From Lachnoclostridium sp. An131 (GTDB lineage: Bacteria; Bacillota; Clostridia; Lachnospirales; Lachnospiraceae), in the NCBI RefSeq assembly GCF_002160825.1, contig NZ_NFLI01000015.1:1-64000 (forward strand): a DNA stretch of 64,000 nt, in the 5' to 3' direction. The notes below the pieces were generated by a model. It was given only the letters and a program-made list of their open reading frames with translations, was not told the DNA's origin and ran no database searches. The stretch's first letter is position 1. Each line of letters begins with the position of its first letter. Of this stretch, positions 1 to 7,899 are shown one piece after another. The position numbers and the translations under genes were made by a program.

Positions 1-43
1 AAATTACCCCAGCCCTTTGCGAGTTGGAGTAATTCACTATAAT

Positions 44-1660
44 TCACATGCGATTTTTGATAGATTGGAGTTTTTCACTCCAAGGTGCCAGCTCTGCCAG
101 CTGTTCATCGGTCATATCCTCACTTGGCCGGTGTTCCAGCAGAAATTTAAAATATCCATAAATATTCAGCCCATGTGCTTTTGCCATCTCAACCATTGTA
201 TATACCACTGCGCTGGCATTCGCTCCGTCAACGGAACTGCTGAACAGCCAGTTCTTCCGCCCTACTGCGAATGGACGAATTGCATTCTCACTGAGATTAT
301 TGGTAAAGCTGCACCGCCCGTCTTCCAGATAGGTCTCTGCTGTATCACGCCGGTTGAGAACATAATTAATGGCTTTGTCCATCCGCGTATTCCGGACAGG
401 CTTCTGCTGATCGAGCCACGACCAGAAAGCCTCCAGAACAGGTTTTTCCTTCTCGAGACGCAGCTGCTTTCGCTTTTCATAATCACCGGGACACTTTTTG
501 TTAATGGAGTCCTCAATGGCGAATAACCGGTTGCAGTACTGGACTCCCTGTACTGCCGGCTGGCTGTAGTCATACTGTTTTCCTTTGGGAACGGCATCGA
601 TAAAGTATCGGCGGATATGCGCCCAACAAGAGCAGCGTTTGATCCCTGGCAGATTGTTGTATCCCTGATATCCATCCGTTTCCAGGTATCCGCTGTAGCC
701 TTCCAGGAACTTCCCCGCATGGCTGCCGCTCCTGGTCGGGGAATAGCCATACAGGATGATCGCCGGAAGCCCGTCCTCGCCGCTTCGGAACAGCCACATG
801 AATGATTGGGTCTGGGATCGGCGTCCTTCCTCGTTCAATACCTGAACCCGGGTTTCATCTGCCATTGCAAAGCTCCGTTTCAGCAGCTCACGGTGGAAGT
901 AATCATACATTGGCCGGAAATAGTTCTGTGAACAGTAGATGATCCAGTTGGCAAGTGTAGTGCGGCTGATCTGAGCCCCATACTGTTTCCAGTCCTTCTC
1001 CTGCCGGTAAAGGGGAAGCCCGTTGGCATACTTCTGATACATAGTCCATGCAACAGTGGATGCTGAGGCAGGACCTTTCCCAACCAGAGCCGCCGGCACC
1101 TGAGACTTTACGATCACAGGCTTTTCCGTATCGCCGAGTCCTTCCTTGCAGGATGGGCATCCGTAACTCTGGCTGTAGTATTCGATCACTTTACAGGTGG
1201 CAGGAATGAATTCCAGTTCCCGGCGGACATACTCCTCGCCGATCAGGACCATCTGCGTACCGCAGACCGGGCAGAGCTGGTCTTCTTCCGGAAGAGGGAA
1301 CACTACTTTTTCAACCTTCAGGCCTTTGAAAAGTTCCTCATGGGTTGCCTTCTTTTTACGGGCATGCTCCCGGATCACGGTTTCTTCTTCCAGCAAAGAG
1401 GGATCCTGTTCCATTTCCGCTTCATCAAAGAGATTCTGTTGTCCCGGAATGTCATCGGATCTTCTTTCACTGGATGAGCCGAAAAGCTTTTTGGTCAGAT
1501 ATTCTACCTGTTCCTGAAGTGCTTTCTCGTGACTGGATTTTTCGTCAATAATAAGACGGAGAGATTTGATCAGCTCAGTCTGTTCAGATATCATTGTTTT
1601 CAGTTGTGATACTGTATCTTTCAGCTCTCGAAGCTGGATATCTTTTGCACTGGAAGCCAT
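44..1660 (-). CDS. tnpC: IS66 family transposase TnpC
   Basis: DDE transposase of IS66, 538 aa. Visible parts in order: an N-terminal coiled coil (about 5-60), two CxxC pairs of the IS66 zinc finger (Cys130/133 and Cys168/171), and an RNase H-like core with Asp268 (ADET), Asp329 (ETDGYQGYN) and Glu458 (NNLSENAIRP), followed by the short IS66 C-terminal domain. The start at 1660 is chosen over an in-frame ATG at 1840 because a GGAGAG ribosome site lies just upstream and the extra 60 residues are low-complexity and overlap tnpB. No stop or frameshift is seen, so it should be functional. Confidence 0.93.
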   Translation of the reverse strand: MASSAKDIQLRELKDTVSQLKTMISEQTELIKSLRLIIDEKSSHEKALQEQVEYLTKKLFGSSSERRSDDIPGQQNLFDEAEMEQDPSLLEEETVIREHARKKKATHEELFKGLKVEKVVFPLPEEDQLCPVCGTQMVLIGEEYVRRELEFIPATCKVIEYYSQSYGCPSCKEGLGDTEKPVIVKSQVPAALVGKGPASASTVAWTMYQKYANGLPLYRQEKDWKQYGAQISRTTLANWIIYCSQNYFRPMYDYFHRELLKRSFAMADETRVQVLNEEGRRSQTQSFMWLFRSGEDGLPAIILYGYSPTRSGSHAGKFLEGYSGYLETDGYQGYNNLPGIKRCSCWAHIRRYFIDAVPKGKQYDYSQPAVQGVQYCNRLFAIEDSINKKCPGDYEKRKQLRLEKEKPVLEAFWSWLDQQKPVRNTRMDKAINYVLNRRDTAETYLEDGRCSFTNNLSENAIRPFAVGRKNWLFSSSVDGANASAVVYTMVEMAKAHGLNIYGYFKFLLEHRPSEDMTDEQLAELAPWSEKLQSIKNRM

Positions 1661-1802
1661 CGTTTCTCTCCTCAGATTTGCTACCTTTATTATACCAGAA
1701 ACGGGGCTTTTACTAAAGGGAAATGGCTCCTGAAAAATGCCGAATCTACAGGGGATTTTCGGATTTTTCTGTGCAGGATTTCTGCTGAGATCCAGATGAT
1801 TT

Positions 1803-2144
1803 TTACTCTGCTTTGAGGGCTTTGGGCTGGTCAATATCAATCCCAGACATCAGCCAGTCAAACTCCCGCCAGGAAAGGTTCCGGACCTCCGACTGTTTCC
1901 TGGGCCATTGATAGCCACCGCGGACAGACAAGCGCTTATAGATCAGAACGAAGCCGTCCGGTTCACGGAACAAGGCTTTGATCCTGTCCCGTCTTCTTCC
2001 ACAGAAAAGGAAGAGCGCACTGGACGAAGGATCCATCTTAAGCTGGTCCTCGATAACGGCACAGAGTCCGTCAATGGATTTCCGCATATCGGTGTAGCCA
2101 CAGACAATGTAGATCTTCTCAAGTCCGGAGATGTCACCTAACAT
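1803..2144 (-). CDS. tnpB: IS66 accessory protein TnpB (Orf2)
   Basis: 113 aa, the usual length of IS66 Orf2. The motifs VCGYTDMRKSIDGL near the N-terminus, LFLFCGRRRDRIKAL in the middle and a Trp/Arg-rich end are diagnostic of the family (IS66 Orf2-like, Pfam TnpB_IS66). It is needed with TnpA and TnpC for IS66 transposition, although its biochemical role is not established. Its start overlaps the end of tnpA by a few bases, indicating translational coupling; tnpC follows. Confidence 0.92.
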   Translation of the reverse strand: MLGDISGLEKIYIVCGYTDMRKSIDGLCAVIEDQLKMDPSSSALFLFCGRRRDRIKALFREPDGFVLIYKRLSVRGGYQWPRKQSEVRNLSWREFDWLMSGIDIDQPKALKAE

Positions 2145-2548
2145 GAGAACTCCTGAAGCAGACGGAAAGTCCTGGTGAGCAGGATTGGGTCTGCGTCATT
2201 GCTGATGCGGACCGTGATATCCTTCATAGCAACTTCAATCGTATGTGAATTGTCAAGGTGCGAGTTTAGCATCTGTGATGCTGTATGCTGTTCCGGAATG
2301 TGATCCGGAACAATGCCAATGGGGACCACATCCTGTTTCAGGCTGGGAACCTCAAGATGACCGTAATTCGGTGGTGGGATCTGATCCGCTGCCGCTTTCC
2401 GACAGCGGCTGACCCAGTTGTAAAAGGTGCTTACTGCAATGTCGTTCTCACGACACCAATCAGCATCTGTCATGCCGCTTTGGCGGCATTCATTGATAAG
2501 CCTGATCTGTTCTGCCATCGGAACGCGGGCTTTGCGGGTACCTGCCAT
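2138..2548 (-). CDS. tnpA: IS66 accessory protein TnpA (helix-turn-helix)
   Basis: 136 aa. The N-terminal half (MAEQIRLINECRQSGMTDADW, then a second helix with FYNWVSRCRK) is the IS3/IS66 Orf-like helix-turn-helix that is presumed to bind the element ends. The C-terminal half is variable. First gene of the IS66 operon, overlapping tnpB by 7 nt. Intact. Confidence 0.88.
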   Translation of the reverse strand: MAGTRKARVPMAEQIRLINECRQSGMTDADWCRENDIAVSTFYNWVSRCRKAAADQIPPPNYGHLEVPSLKQDVVPIGIVPDHIPEQHTASQMLNSHLDNSHTIEVAMKDITVRISNDADPILLTRTFRLLQEFSC

Positions 2549-2704
2549 AACCTATCCTCCATAATTGTAGTGAAATAGTCTAAATATCTATCGACTACAA
2601 TTATAGGCAAAACTTGGGGATCAGGAAATCCGCAGGAATATTTGGCGCTTACCCCTGTTTTATTCAGCACTGTTCACCTCGTATTAAAAAATCCAGACGA
2701 GTCC

Positions 2705-2734
2705 TTGACATAGCCGAACGGCTATATTTATAAT
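2705..2734 (+). promoter_or_regulatory. hipBA promoter with operator in the spacer
   Basis: Consensus sigma-A promoter: TTGACA at 2705-2710, an 18-bp spacer, TATAAT at 2729-2734. The spacer holds the dyad TAGCCGAACGGCTA (2711-2724), so a repressor bound there would sit between -35 and -10. Confidence 0.8.
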
Positions 2735-2761
2735 AGAAACAGAAAAATAAGCCGAACGGCT
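2711..2761. promoter_or_regulatory. Two HipB-type operators (AGCCGAACGGCT dyads)
   Basis: The near-palindrome AGCCG-AA-CGGCT occurs at 2712-2723 and again at 2750-2761, followed each time by the same ATATTTAT. Centre-to-centre spacing is about 38 bp. One copy is inside the promoter spacer and the other is between the -10 box and the hipB start. Paired operators of this kind are typical of HipB autorepression; that HipB is the ligand is inference. Confidence 0.7.
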
Positions 2762-2781
2762 ATATTTATCCTGGAGGGTTT

Positions 2782-2994
2782 ATGAAGATTACAGATACGT
2801 CGTCGTTGGGAAAAGCGATTCGTCAGAGAAGAAAGGAATTAAATTATACACAGGCATATCTGGCGGAGTTTACTGGTTTCAGTACCAGTTTTATATCGGA
2901 TCTGGAACGGGGGAAGGCTACTGCGGAGATAGGAAAGATCCTGTTTTTGATTCAGACGCTGGGAATGGATTTATGCCTGGAGAAACGAGGATAA
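2782..2994 (+). CDS. hipB: HipB-like antitoxin, XRE-family DNA-binding protein
   Basis: 70 aa, almost entirely one Cro/C1-type helix-turn-helix (about residues 9-62; LGKAIRQRRKELNYTQAYLAEFTG then STSFISDLERGKATAEIGKI). HipB homologues bind the kinase HipA, neutralise it and repress their own operon. A GGAGG site lies 7 nt upstream. hipA starts 4 nt after the stop. Two dyads in the promoter are probable targets. Confidence 0.85.
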   Translation: MKITDTSSLGKAIRQRRKELNYTQAYLAEFTGFSTSFISDLERGKATAEIGKILFLIQTLGMDLCLEKRG

Positions 2995-2998
2995 AGCA

Positions 2999-4294
2999 AT
3001 GAGAAGATTATCAGTATATATTGAAATAAAGGGGACGCAGGTATGTGTCGGAGAGATTTGTGGAAATACTCCGGAAGACGCGGTCTTTTCCTATGCAAAA
3101 GAGTATATGGAAAAGCAGGGAGCAGTGCCGATATCACTCAGTCTCCCGTTTTCGGACAGCGCTTTTTCGCCTGCCAGAACGAAAAATTTTTTTGAGGGTC
3201 TGCTTCCGGAAGGATTTACCAGAAGATGTGTGGCGGAATGGATGCATGTGAACGAAGATGATTATTTGTCTATTCTGGCAGGGCTTGGCTGTGAATGCCT
3301 TGGCGCAGTCAAAATAATAGAAGGAGAGAATCCGCCTATTCTGCCAGATTATAGAAAACTGACTTCTGAAGACGTCCGAAATCTGGCAAAGGAGGGAGCG
3401 ACGGAATCTGCGCAGCTTATGACGAAATCACACTTGTCACTGACCGGAGCTTCTGGAAAGGCAGGGCTTTACTATGATGAAAAGGAAAATCAGTGGTATT
3501 TGCCGATTGGAGATGCGCCCAGCACCCATATTGTGAAGCAAAGCCATATCCGCCTTGAGGGAATTGTCACCAATGAACAGCTTTGTCTGCTGACAGCCTC
3601 ATATCTGGGGATTGATACGCCGGACAGCTTTGTGGTAGACACAGGAGAAGCAGGAGACGGGGATGTTTTGTTTGCAACAAAAAGATACGATCGGATTATG
3701 AATGCGGAACCTAAGCTTATCAATCAGCTCCCTGTCCCCTCCAGGCTGCACCAGGAAGATTTTGCGCAGGCACTGGGGATTTCGTCCTTTCATAAGTACG
3801 AGCATAATCAGGAAGGGTATCTGAAGAAAATGTTTTCTTTGCTGAGAGCCTTTTCTTCTGAGCCTTTGACCGATCAGTTAAAACTATGGGATATTTGTCT
3901 TTTCAACTATCTGATTGGAAATACGGATAATCATATAAAGAATCTTTCGCTGCTGTACAGTCAGGATTTGAAAGGAGTACGGCTGGCTCCTGCCTATGAT
4001 ATGGTAAGTACCGCCATTTATGAGAGCAGCACGAAGGAAATGGCATTGAGCGTAGGAGGAGTGTATCTGCTGGACAGAATAGAGCGGAGACACTTTGAAA
4101 AGGAAGCGCAGAATGCCGGACTTGGTGTGAAGCTGGCGATGAAAAGATTCGATGATATGGCGTCCGGATTTGAGAAAGCGCTTTCCAGAGCGGCAGCCTT
4201 CCTGACAGAACAGGGGTTTGCAAGCGCAGAAGAGATTCAGAAAAGAATTCTTCAAAAAGGGGGCATCCGTTACCTGCGCTCAGAAACAGGATAA
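2999..4294 (+). CDS. hipA: HipA-family serine/threonine kinase toxin
   Basis: 431 aa, the normal HipA length. An N-terminal coupler domain (about 1-105, with FFEGLLPEG) is followed by the kinase core. A Ser/Gly-rich loop SLTGASGKAGL lies at 147-157, RLHQEDFAQ at about 249-257, the catalytic loop GNTDNHIKN at 307-315 (Asp310, Asn315) and the metal-binding Asp334 in APAYDMVS. HipA of E. coli phosphorylates glutamyl-tRNA synthetase and induces persistence; the target here is not known. It is translated directly after hipB. Its 3' end overlaps the convergent MATE gene by 25 nt and contains one arm of a shared terminator. Confidence 0.88.
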   Translation: MRRLSVYIEIKGTQVCVGEICGNTPEDAVFSYAKEYMEKQGAVPISLSLPFSDSAFSPARTKNFFEGLLPEGFTRRCVAEWMHVNEDDYLSILAGLGCECLGAVKIIEGENPPILPDYRKLTSEDVRNLAKEGATESAQLMTKSHLSLTGASGKAGLYYDEKENQWYLPIGDAPSTHIVKQSHIRLEGIVTNEQLCLLTASYLGIDTPDSFVVDTGEAGDGDVLFATKRYDRIMNAEPKLINQLPVPSRLHQEDFAQALGISSFHKYEHNQEGYLKKMFSLLRAFSSEPLTDQLKLWDICLFNYLIGNTDNHIKNLSLLYSQDLKGVRLAPAYDMVSTAIYESSTKEMALSVGGVYLLDRIERRHFEKEAQNAGLGVKLAMKRFDDMASGFEKALSRAAAFLTEQGFASAEEIQKRILQKGGIRYLRSETG

Positions 4295-4307
4295 AGCTCC
4301 CTTTTTT
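4254..4307. terminator. Bidirectional terminator inside two coding ends
   Basis: AAAAAGGGGGC at 4254-4264 pairs with GCTCCCTTTTT at 4296-4306 (one G-T pair), giving an A-run on one side and a T-run on the other, so it can stop transcripts from both sides. The left arm is inside hipA coding sequence and the right arm inside the coding end of the convergent MATE gene. Confidence 0.75.
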
Positions 4308-5619
4308 TCACCAGATAAAATCCGATTCCCAGCGCGTCCGCCAGAAACCACCCGATCGGCACAGACCACCAGATTCCCACGACGCCGAAAGCAGGAACCG
4401 CAGAGAGCGCATAGGCCAGGGCCACGCGGGTGCCCAGCGAGACGACGGTGAGAACCACCGACATACCGGGACGCCCGAGCGCCCGGTAAAGGCCGTAAAG
4501 CAGAAATAAGATGCCGATCAGGAAGTAAAAGGCTCCTTCAATCCGAAGATAACGGGCGCCTTCTGTGATGACGGCAGCTTCTGACACATCAATAAAAAGT
4601 GACATCAGAGGCCGCGCGAAAAGGCAGACGCATAAAGAGATCAGAAGACTAAAGGATACGGAAGCAATCACCGCGCCCTGGATTCCTTTCTTAATTCGAT
4701 CTTCCTTCTTTGCGCCGTAGTTCTGTGCGATAAAGATAGAGAAGGCGTTTCCGAAATCCTGGACGGGCAGATAGGCGAAGGCGTCGATTTTTACTGCAGC
4801 TGCAAAGGCGGCCATGATCGTTGTGCCAAAGCTGTTGACCAGACTCTGGACGGCCAGAATTCCAAGATTCATGATGGACTGCTGCATACAGGTCAGAGCG
4901 GAAAAGCTGAATATTTCTTTTACGCGGCTTTTGCGGAGGCGGACATCTTCACTTTTCCGCAGAAGATGGGGAAATTTTGCATAAGTATAGACCGCGATCC
5001 CGATGCCGGACACGTACTGGGCGATCACGGTAGCCTCTGCGGCCCCGGCTACGCCCCGGTGAAGAATGGCCACAAACCAGAGATCGAGGGCAATGTTCAG
5101 ACCCGCAGATACAGCAAGGAATGCGAGCGGAATTATGGAATTCCCAAGAGAGCGCAGCACAGACGCAAAAAAGTTATAGAGAAAAATCCCTGCAAGCCCG
5201 GCGAATATGACGGTCAGATAGTCCTTCATCAGTTTCACGAGCTCTGCGGGCGTGCGTAAGAACCAGATGATCCAGTCAGTGCCTGCAAAGACAAGAATAT
5301 TTAAAAGAATGGTAACAAGGCCCAGGAGCGTGAAGGAAGCAAGAATGCCTTCTTTCAGTCCATGCTCGTCCTTCTGCCCGAAGCGGATGGAAAACACGGT
5401 GCCGCTTCCCATAGCAAGGCCGAGAATAATGGAGGTCAGAAAGGTCATCAGGGAAAAGGCCGAGCCTACGGCGGCAAGGGCGTCTGCGCCCAGATAGCGG
5501 CCTACAATCAGGGTATCTGCGATATTATAGCACTGCTGCAGAAGGTCTCCGAGAATCATCGGGACGGCGAAGCGCAGCATGGTTTTCATGACAGGGCCGT
5601 GTGTCAGTTCATTTTCCAT
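4270..5619 (-). CDS. MATE family multidrug/Na+ (H+) antiporter
   Basis: 449 aa integral membrane protein with about 12 hydrophobic segments in two six-helix halves, the standard MATE size. Family signatures include PMILGDLLQQCYNIADTLIVG near the N-terminus (residues about 19-39) and the equivalent segment FSFSALTCMQQSIMNLGILAVQ in the second half. MATE proteins export cationic drugs or metabolites in exchange for Na+ or H+; the substrate here cannot be told. It has its own minus-strand promoter upstream. Confidence 0.9.
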   Translation of the reverse strand: MENELTHGPVMKTMLRFAVPMILGDLLQQCYNIADTLIVGRYLGADALAAVGSAFSLMTFLTSIILGLAMGSGTVFSIRFGQKDEHGLKEGILASFTLLGLVTILLNILVFAGTDWIIWFLRTPAELVKLMKDYLTVIFAGLAGIFLYNFFASVLRSLGNSIIPLAFLAVSAGLNIALDLWFVAILHRGVAGAAEATVIAQYVSGIGIAVYTYAKFPHLLRKSEDVRLRKSRVKEIFSFSALTCMQQSIMNLGILAVQSLVNSFGTTIMAAFAAAVKIDAFAYLPVQDFGNAFSIFIAQNYGAKKEDRIKKGIQGAVIASVSFSLLISLCVCLFARPLMSLFIDVSEAAVITEGARYLRIEGAFYFLIGILFLLYGLYRALGRPGMSVVLTVVSLGTRVALAYALSAVPAFGVVGIWWSVPIGWFLADALGIGFYLVKKRELYPVSERR

Positions 5620-5672
5620 TTTATCTATCCACAGCTTTCTTTTTGAAATATTATAATTAACATTTGTAATAT

Positions 5673-5701
5673 ATTATAGAGGATATATTTACGATTGTCA
5701 A
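5673..5701 (-). promoter_or_regulatory. Promoter of the MATE gene
   Basis: On the minus strand TTGACA (5701-5696), 17-bp spacer, TATAAT (5678-5673), with both hexamers matching consensus. It lies 54 nt upstream of the MATE start. Confidence 0.75.
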
Positions 5702-5714
5702 TTATAAGCCCTTC

Positions 5715-5744
5715 TTGACTTTCCTTTTTGCCACATTATATAAT
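5715..5744 (+). promoter_or_regulatory. Promoter of the Lrp/AsnC gene
   Basis: TTGACT at 5715-5720, 18-bp spacer, TATAAT at 5739-5744, giving a leader of about 75 nt before the regulator. It is back to back with the MATE promoter. Confidence 0.7.
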
Positions 5745-5824
5745 GTCCATAGTGCAGCGCCGGAATAAATGCGCGGACAATCCTGCGCCCGGCAGACACA
5801 TGAAATGGGAAAAGGAGACAGGGT

Positions 5825-6283
5825 ATGTTTTTAGACGGGCTGGATGAGCTGGATCAGAAAATAGTCAATCTGCTGATTCAGAATGCAAGAATGTCCTATT
5901 CCGAGATCGGCCAGCAGACAGGCATTTCCCGTGTGGCAGTAAAGATGCGGGTGCAGGCGCTGGAGCAAAAAGGCGTGATTGAGGAATACACAACGATCGT
6001 CAATCCACAGAAAATCAGCGGAGCGGTTTCCTGCTATTTTGAAATTGAAACCAGGCCGGATACGCTGATGGAGGTGGCGGATATTCTGTGTCAAAATGAC
6101 ACGATCACGCAGATTTACCGCGTCACAGGAAAGAGCAGGCTTCATGTACATGCTGTGGCATCTTCCAACGAGGAGATGGAAGCTCTGCTGTACGATACGA
6201 TCGACAAGCTGCCCGGCGTACTGGAATGTACGAATAACGTGATTCTTTCCCGGATCAAAGACATCAAGGGACTGCGGCTCTGA
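5825..6283 (+). CDS. Lrp/AsnC family transcriptional regulator
   Basis: 152 aa. An N-terminal helix-turn-helix (about 5-55; LDELDQKIVNLLIQNARMSYSEIG then GISRVAVKMRVQALE) is followed by a RAM/AsnC ligand-sensing domain (about 70-145, with VTGKSRLHVHAVASSNEEME). Such proteins sense amino acids or other small ligands and act as local or global regulators. It is divergent from the MATE gene, with both promoters in the 200-nt gap, so the MATE gene is a plausible target. Ribosome site AAAAGGAG. Confidence 0.88.
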   Translation: MFLDGLDELDQKIVNLLIQNARMSYSEIGQQTGISRVAVKMRVQALEQKGVIEEYTTIVNPQKISGAVSCYFEIETRPDTLMEVADILCQNDTITQIYRVTGKSRLHVHAVASSNEEMEALLYDTIDKLPGVLECTNNVILSRIKDIKGLRL

Positions 6284-6385
6284 CGTCAGAATTTCGGACA
6301 GAAGAAAAATCTCGAAAAGAAGAAAATTTTCAGACAGAGGAAAGTCTGATGGGAAGCCTGCAGCAGGACAAAGGAGATTACAGAC

Positions 6386-7297
6386 ATGAACAGGAAAAAA
6401 TATTTGGCGACGGTTTTATCTGGCCTCCTTCTTCTATCGGCTGCCGGGTGCGGCGGCACACAGGCGCAGGAGGAGACGGGCGGCACACAGGCGGAAAGCG
6501 CACAGTCCGGAACAGATGCCGCGCAGACAGAAAAAACACAGGACAGCGGAGAGCAGACAGAGGACATACAGGGAGAGTCTGCACAGGGAGCTGCCACAGC
6601 AGATGGGGAACTGCCTGCAGAAGCAGAAGAAGCCATCAGCAGTCTCTCTGAAGAGGCAAGGAGCGCTTACCACTCCGTGCTCTACGATATTTATTTTAAT
6701 CATTTGTTTCCAGATGAAAAAAGCTATGGATTTCTGGCAGGTGCAGATATCTCTGAGAATGAATTTGCCATATATGATGTGGATCAGGATGGTTCTCAGG
6801 AGCTGCTGATTGCCTACACGACTACGGATGAGGCCGGAAAGACAGCGTTTATCTATGATTTTGTGAGCGCTCTTGACATGGTTCGGGAGGAGTTTATCGA
6901 GTATCCCATGCTGACCTTCTATGACAATGGATATATAGAAGCAGGATTGTCCCATAATCAGGGCCTGGGTGGAGAAAGCTTCTGGCCATATACACTGTAT
7001 CAGTACGATTCAGAAAGCGATACTTACGTGGCGGCTTCCCATGTGGACGCCTGGGACCGCAGCGTTTCCGGGACGGATGCAGAAGGCAATGAATTCCCGG
7101 AGGAGATTGATGTGAGCGGCGCAGGAACCGTGTATTACATTACGCCGGACGGAGAGGATACAGGAGAGCCTGTGGATCAGGCAGAGTATGATGCATGGGT
7201 GGATTCCTGGAAGGATGGAGCGCAGGAGCTGGAAATACCCTGGCTGAAGCTGACGGATGGAAATATAAACCGTGTGAAGCAGCAGCCGGCTGGATAG
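6386..7297 (+). CDS. Putative lipoprotein of unknown function
   Basis: 303 aa. Basic N-terminus, hydrophobic stretch and lipobox LSAAGC (Cys at about 22) make it a type II signal-peptide lipoprotein. A Gln/Glu/Thr-rich linker (about 25-85) leads to a globular part with an Asp-rich turn (YDVDQDGSQELLIAYT, about 130-145) like the calcium-binding or FG-GAP-like repeats of surface proteins. Function not recognised. It precedes the Bce-like module by 75 nt but is not an obvious part of it. Confidence 0.7.
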   Translation: MNRKKYLATVLSGLLLLSAAGCGGTQAQEETGGTQAESAQSGTDAAQTEKTQDSGEQTEDIQGESAQGAATADGELPAEAEEAISSLSEEARSAYHSVLYDIYFNHLFPDEKSYGFLAGADISENEFAIYDVDQDGSQELLIAYTTTDEAGKTAFIYDFVSALDMVREEFIEYPMLTFYDNGYIEAGLSHNQGLGGESFWPYTLYQYDSESDTYVAASHVDAWDRSVSGTDAEGNEFPEEIDVSGAGTVYYITPDGEDTGEPVDQAEYDAWVDSWKDGAQELEIPWLKLTDGNINRVKQQPAG

Positions 7298-7372
7298 GGC
7301 TTACAAGGCAGAAGGGCATCTCCAGGATTGGCTGAGAAAGAGGAAAATTTCCGGGGACGGGGAAGGACTGTT

Positions 7373-7877
7373 ATGTATCGGATTTTTATTATTGAGGATG
7401 ATTTTTCACTGGCGCAGGCTATGAAGAAGCAAATAGAAGCCTGGGGCCATGAGGTGCGCTGCGCGGAAGATTTCCAGAATGTGATTCCGGCGTTCGTGGA
7501 GTACGATCCCCACATGGTTCTCGTAGATATTATGCTTCCGTTTTTCAACGGCTACCACTGGTGCAGTGAGATCCGGAAGATTTCGGAGGTTCCTGTCATC
7601 TTCATTTCCTCAGCCTCCGATAACATGAATATCGTCATGGCCATGAATATGGGCGGCGACGATTTTATCGCCAAACCCGTTGATCTGAACGTGATGACAG
7701 CCAAAATGCAGGCTTTGCTGCGCCGGACCTACTATGACAAAGCTCTGGCAGATGGACTCCTATGTGGAGGAGAATACGCTGACGGTCAATGTGAACCGTC
7801 TCCGCAGAAAGCTGGAGGCGGCAGGGCTTCACGGCTTTATTACCACAAAGGTAGGGAGCGGCTATCTGATTGAGTAA
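7373..7877 (+). pseudogene. BceR-like response regulator, DNA-binding domain deleted
   Basis: Residues 1-121 from ATG 7373 are a complete OmpR-type receiver domain: acidic pair EDD at 8-10, phosphoacceptor Asp52 in VLVDIMLP, and the AKPVD lysine. After LLRRTYYD the frame should enter a winged helix, but the sequence jumps to the last ~45 residues of that domain, readable only in another frame from 7734 to the stop at 7875-7877 (TKLWQMDSYVEENTLTVNV, then RLRRKLE and GSGYLIE). About 70-80 codons seem to be missing, and the deletion is not a multiple of three. The in-frame product therefore ends at 7873 with an unrelated tail. It could still be phosphorylated but should not bind DNA. An ATG at 7328 in the same frame has no better ribosome site. 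Confidence 0.8.
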
Positions 7878-7899
7878 GGATGGAACGAGGAGGATAAGC

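Larger units (their letters stand above)
1..2652 (-). mobile_element. IS66-family insertion sequence, left end outside window
   Basis: Three consecutive minus-strand genes (tnpA, tnpB, tnpC) in the order of the IS66 family fill this stretch. Reading the minus strand inwards from 2652, the end begins GTAAGCGCC; IS66 ends typically start GTAA(G/A)CG, so the right terminus is placed at 2652. The facing end should lie just before position 1, because only 43 bases follow the tnpC stop. The 8-bp target duplication usual for IS66 cannot be checked without that end. All three genes are full length, so the copy may be active. It sits upstream of the hipBA promoter. Confidence 0.8.

Noticed and set aside
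1661-1840. Longer tnpC starting at 1840
   Set aside because: The ribosome site fits ATG 1660, and the extension overlaps tnpB and is unlike other IS66 proteins.
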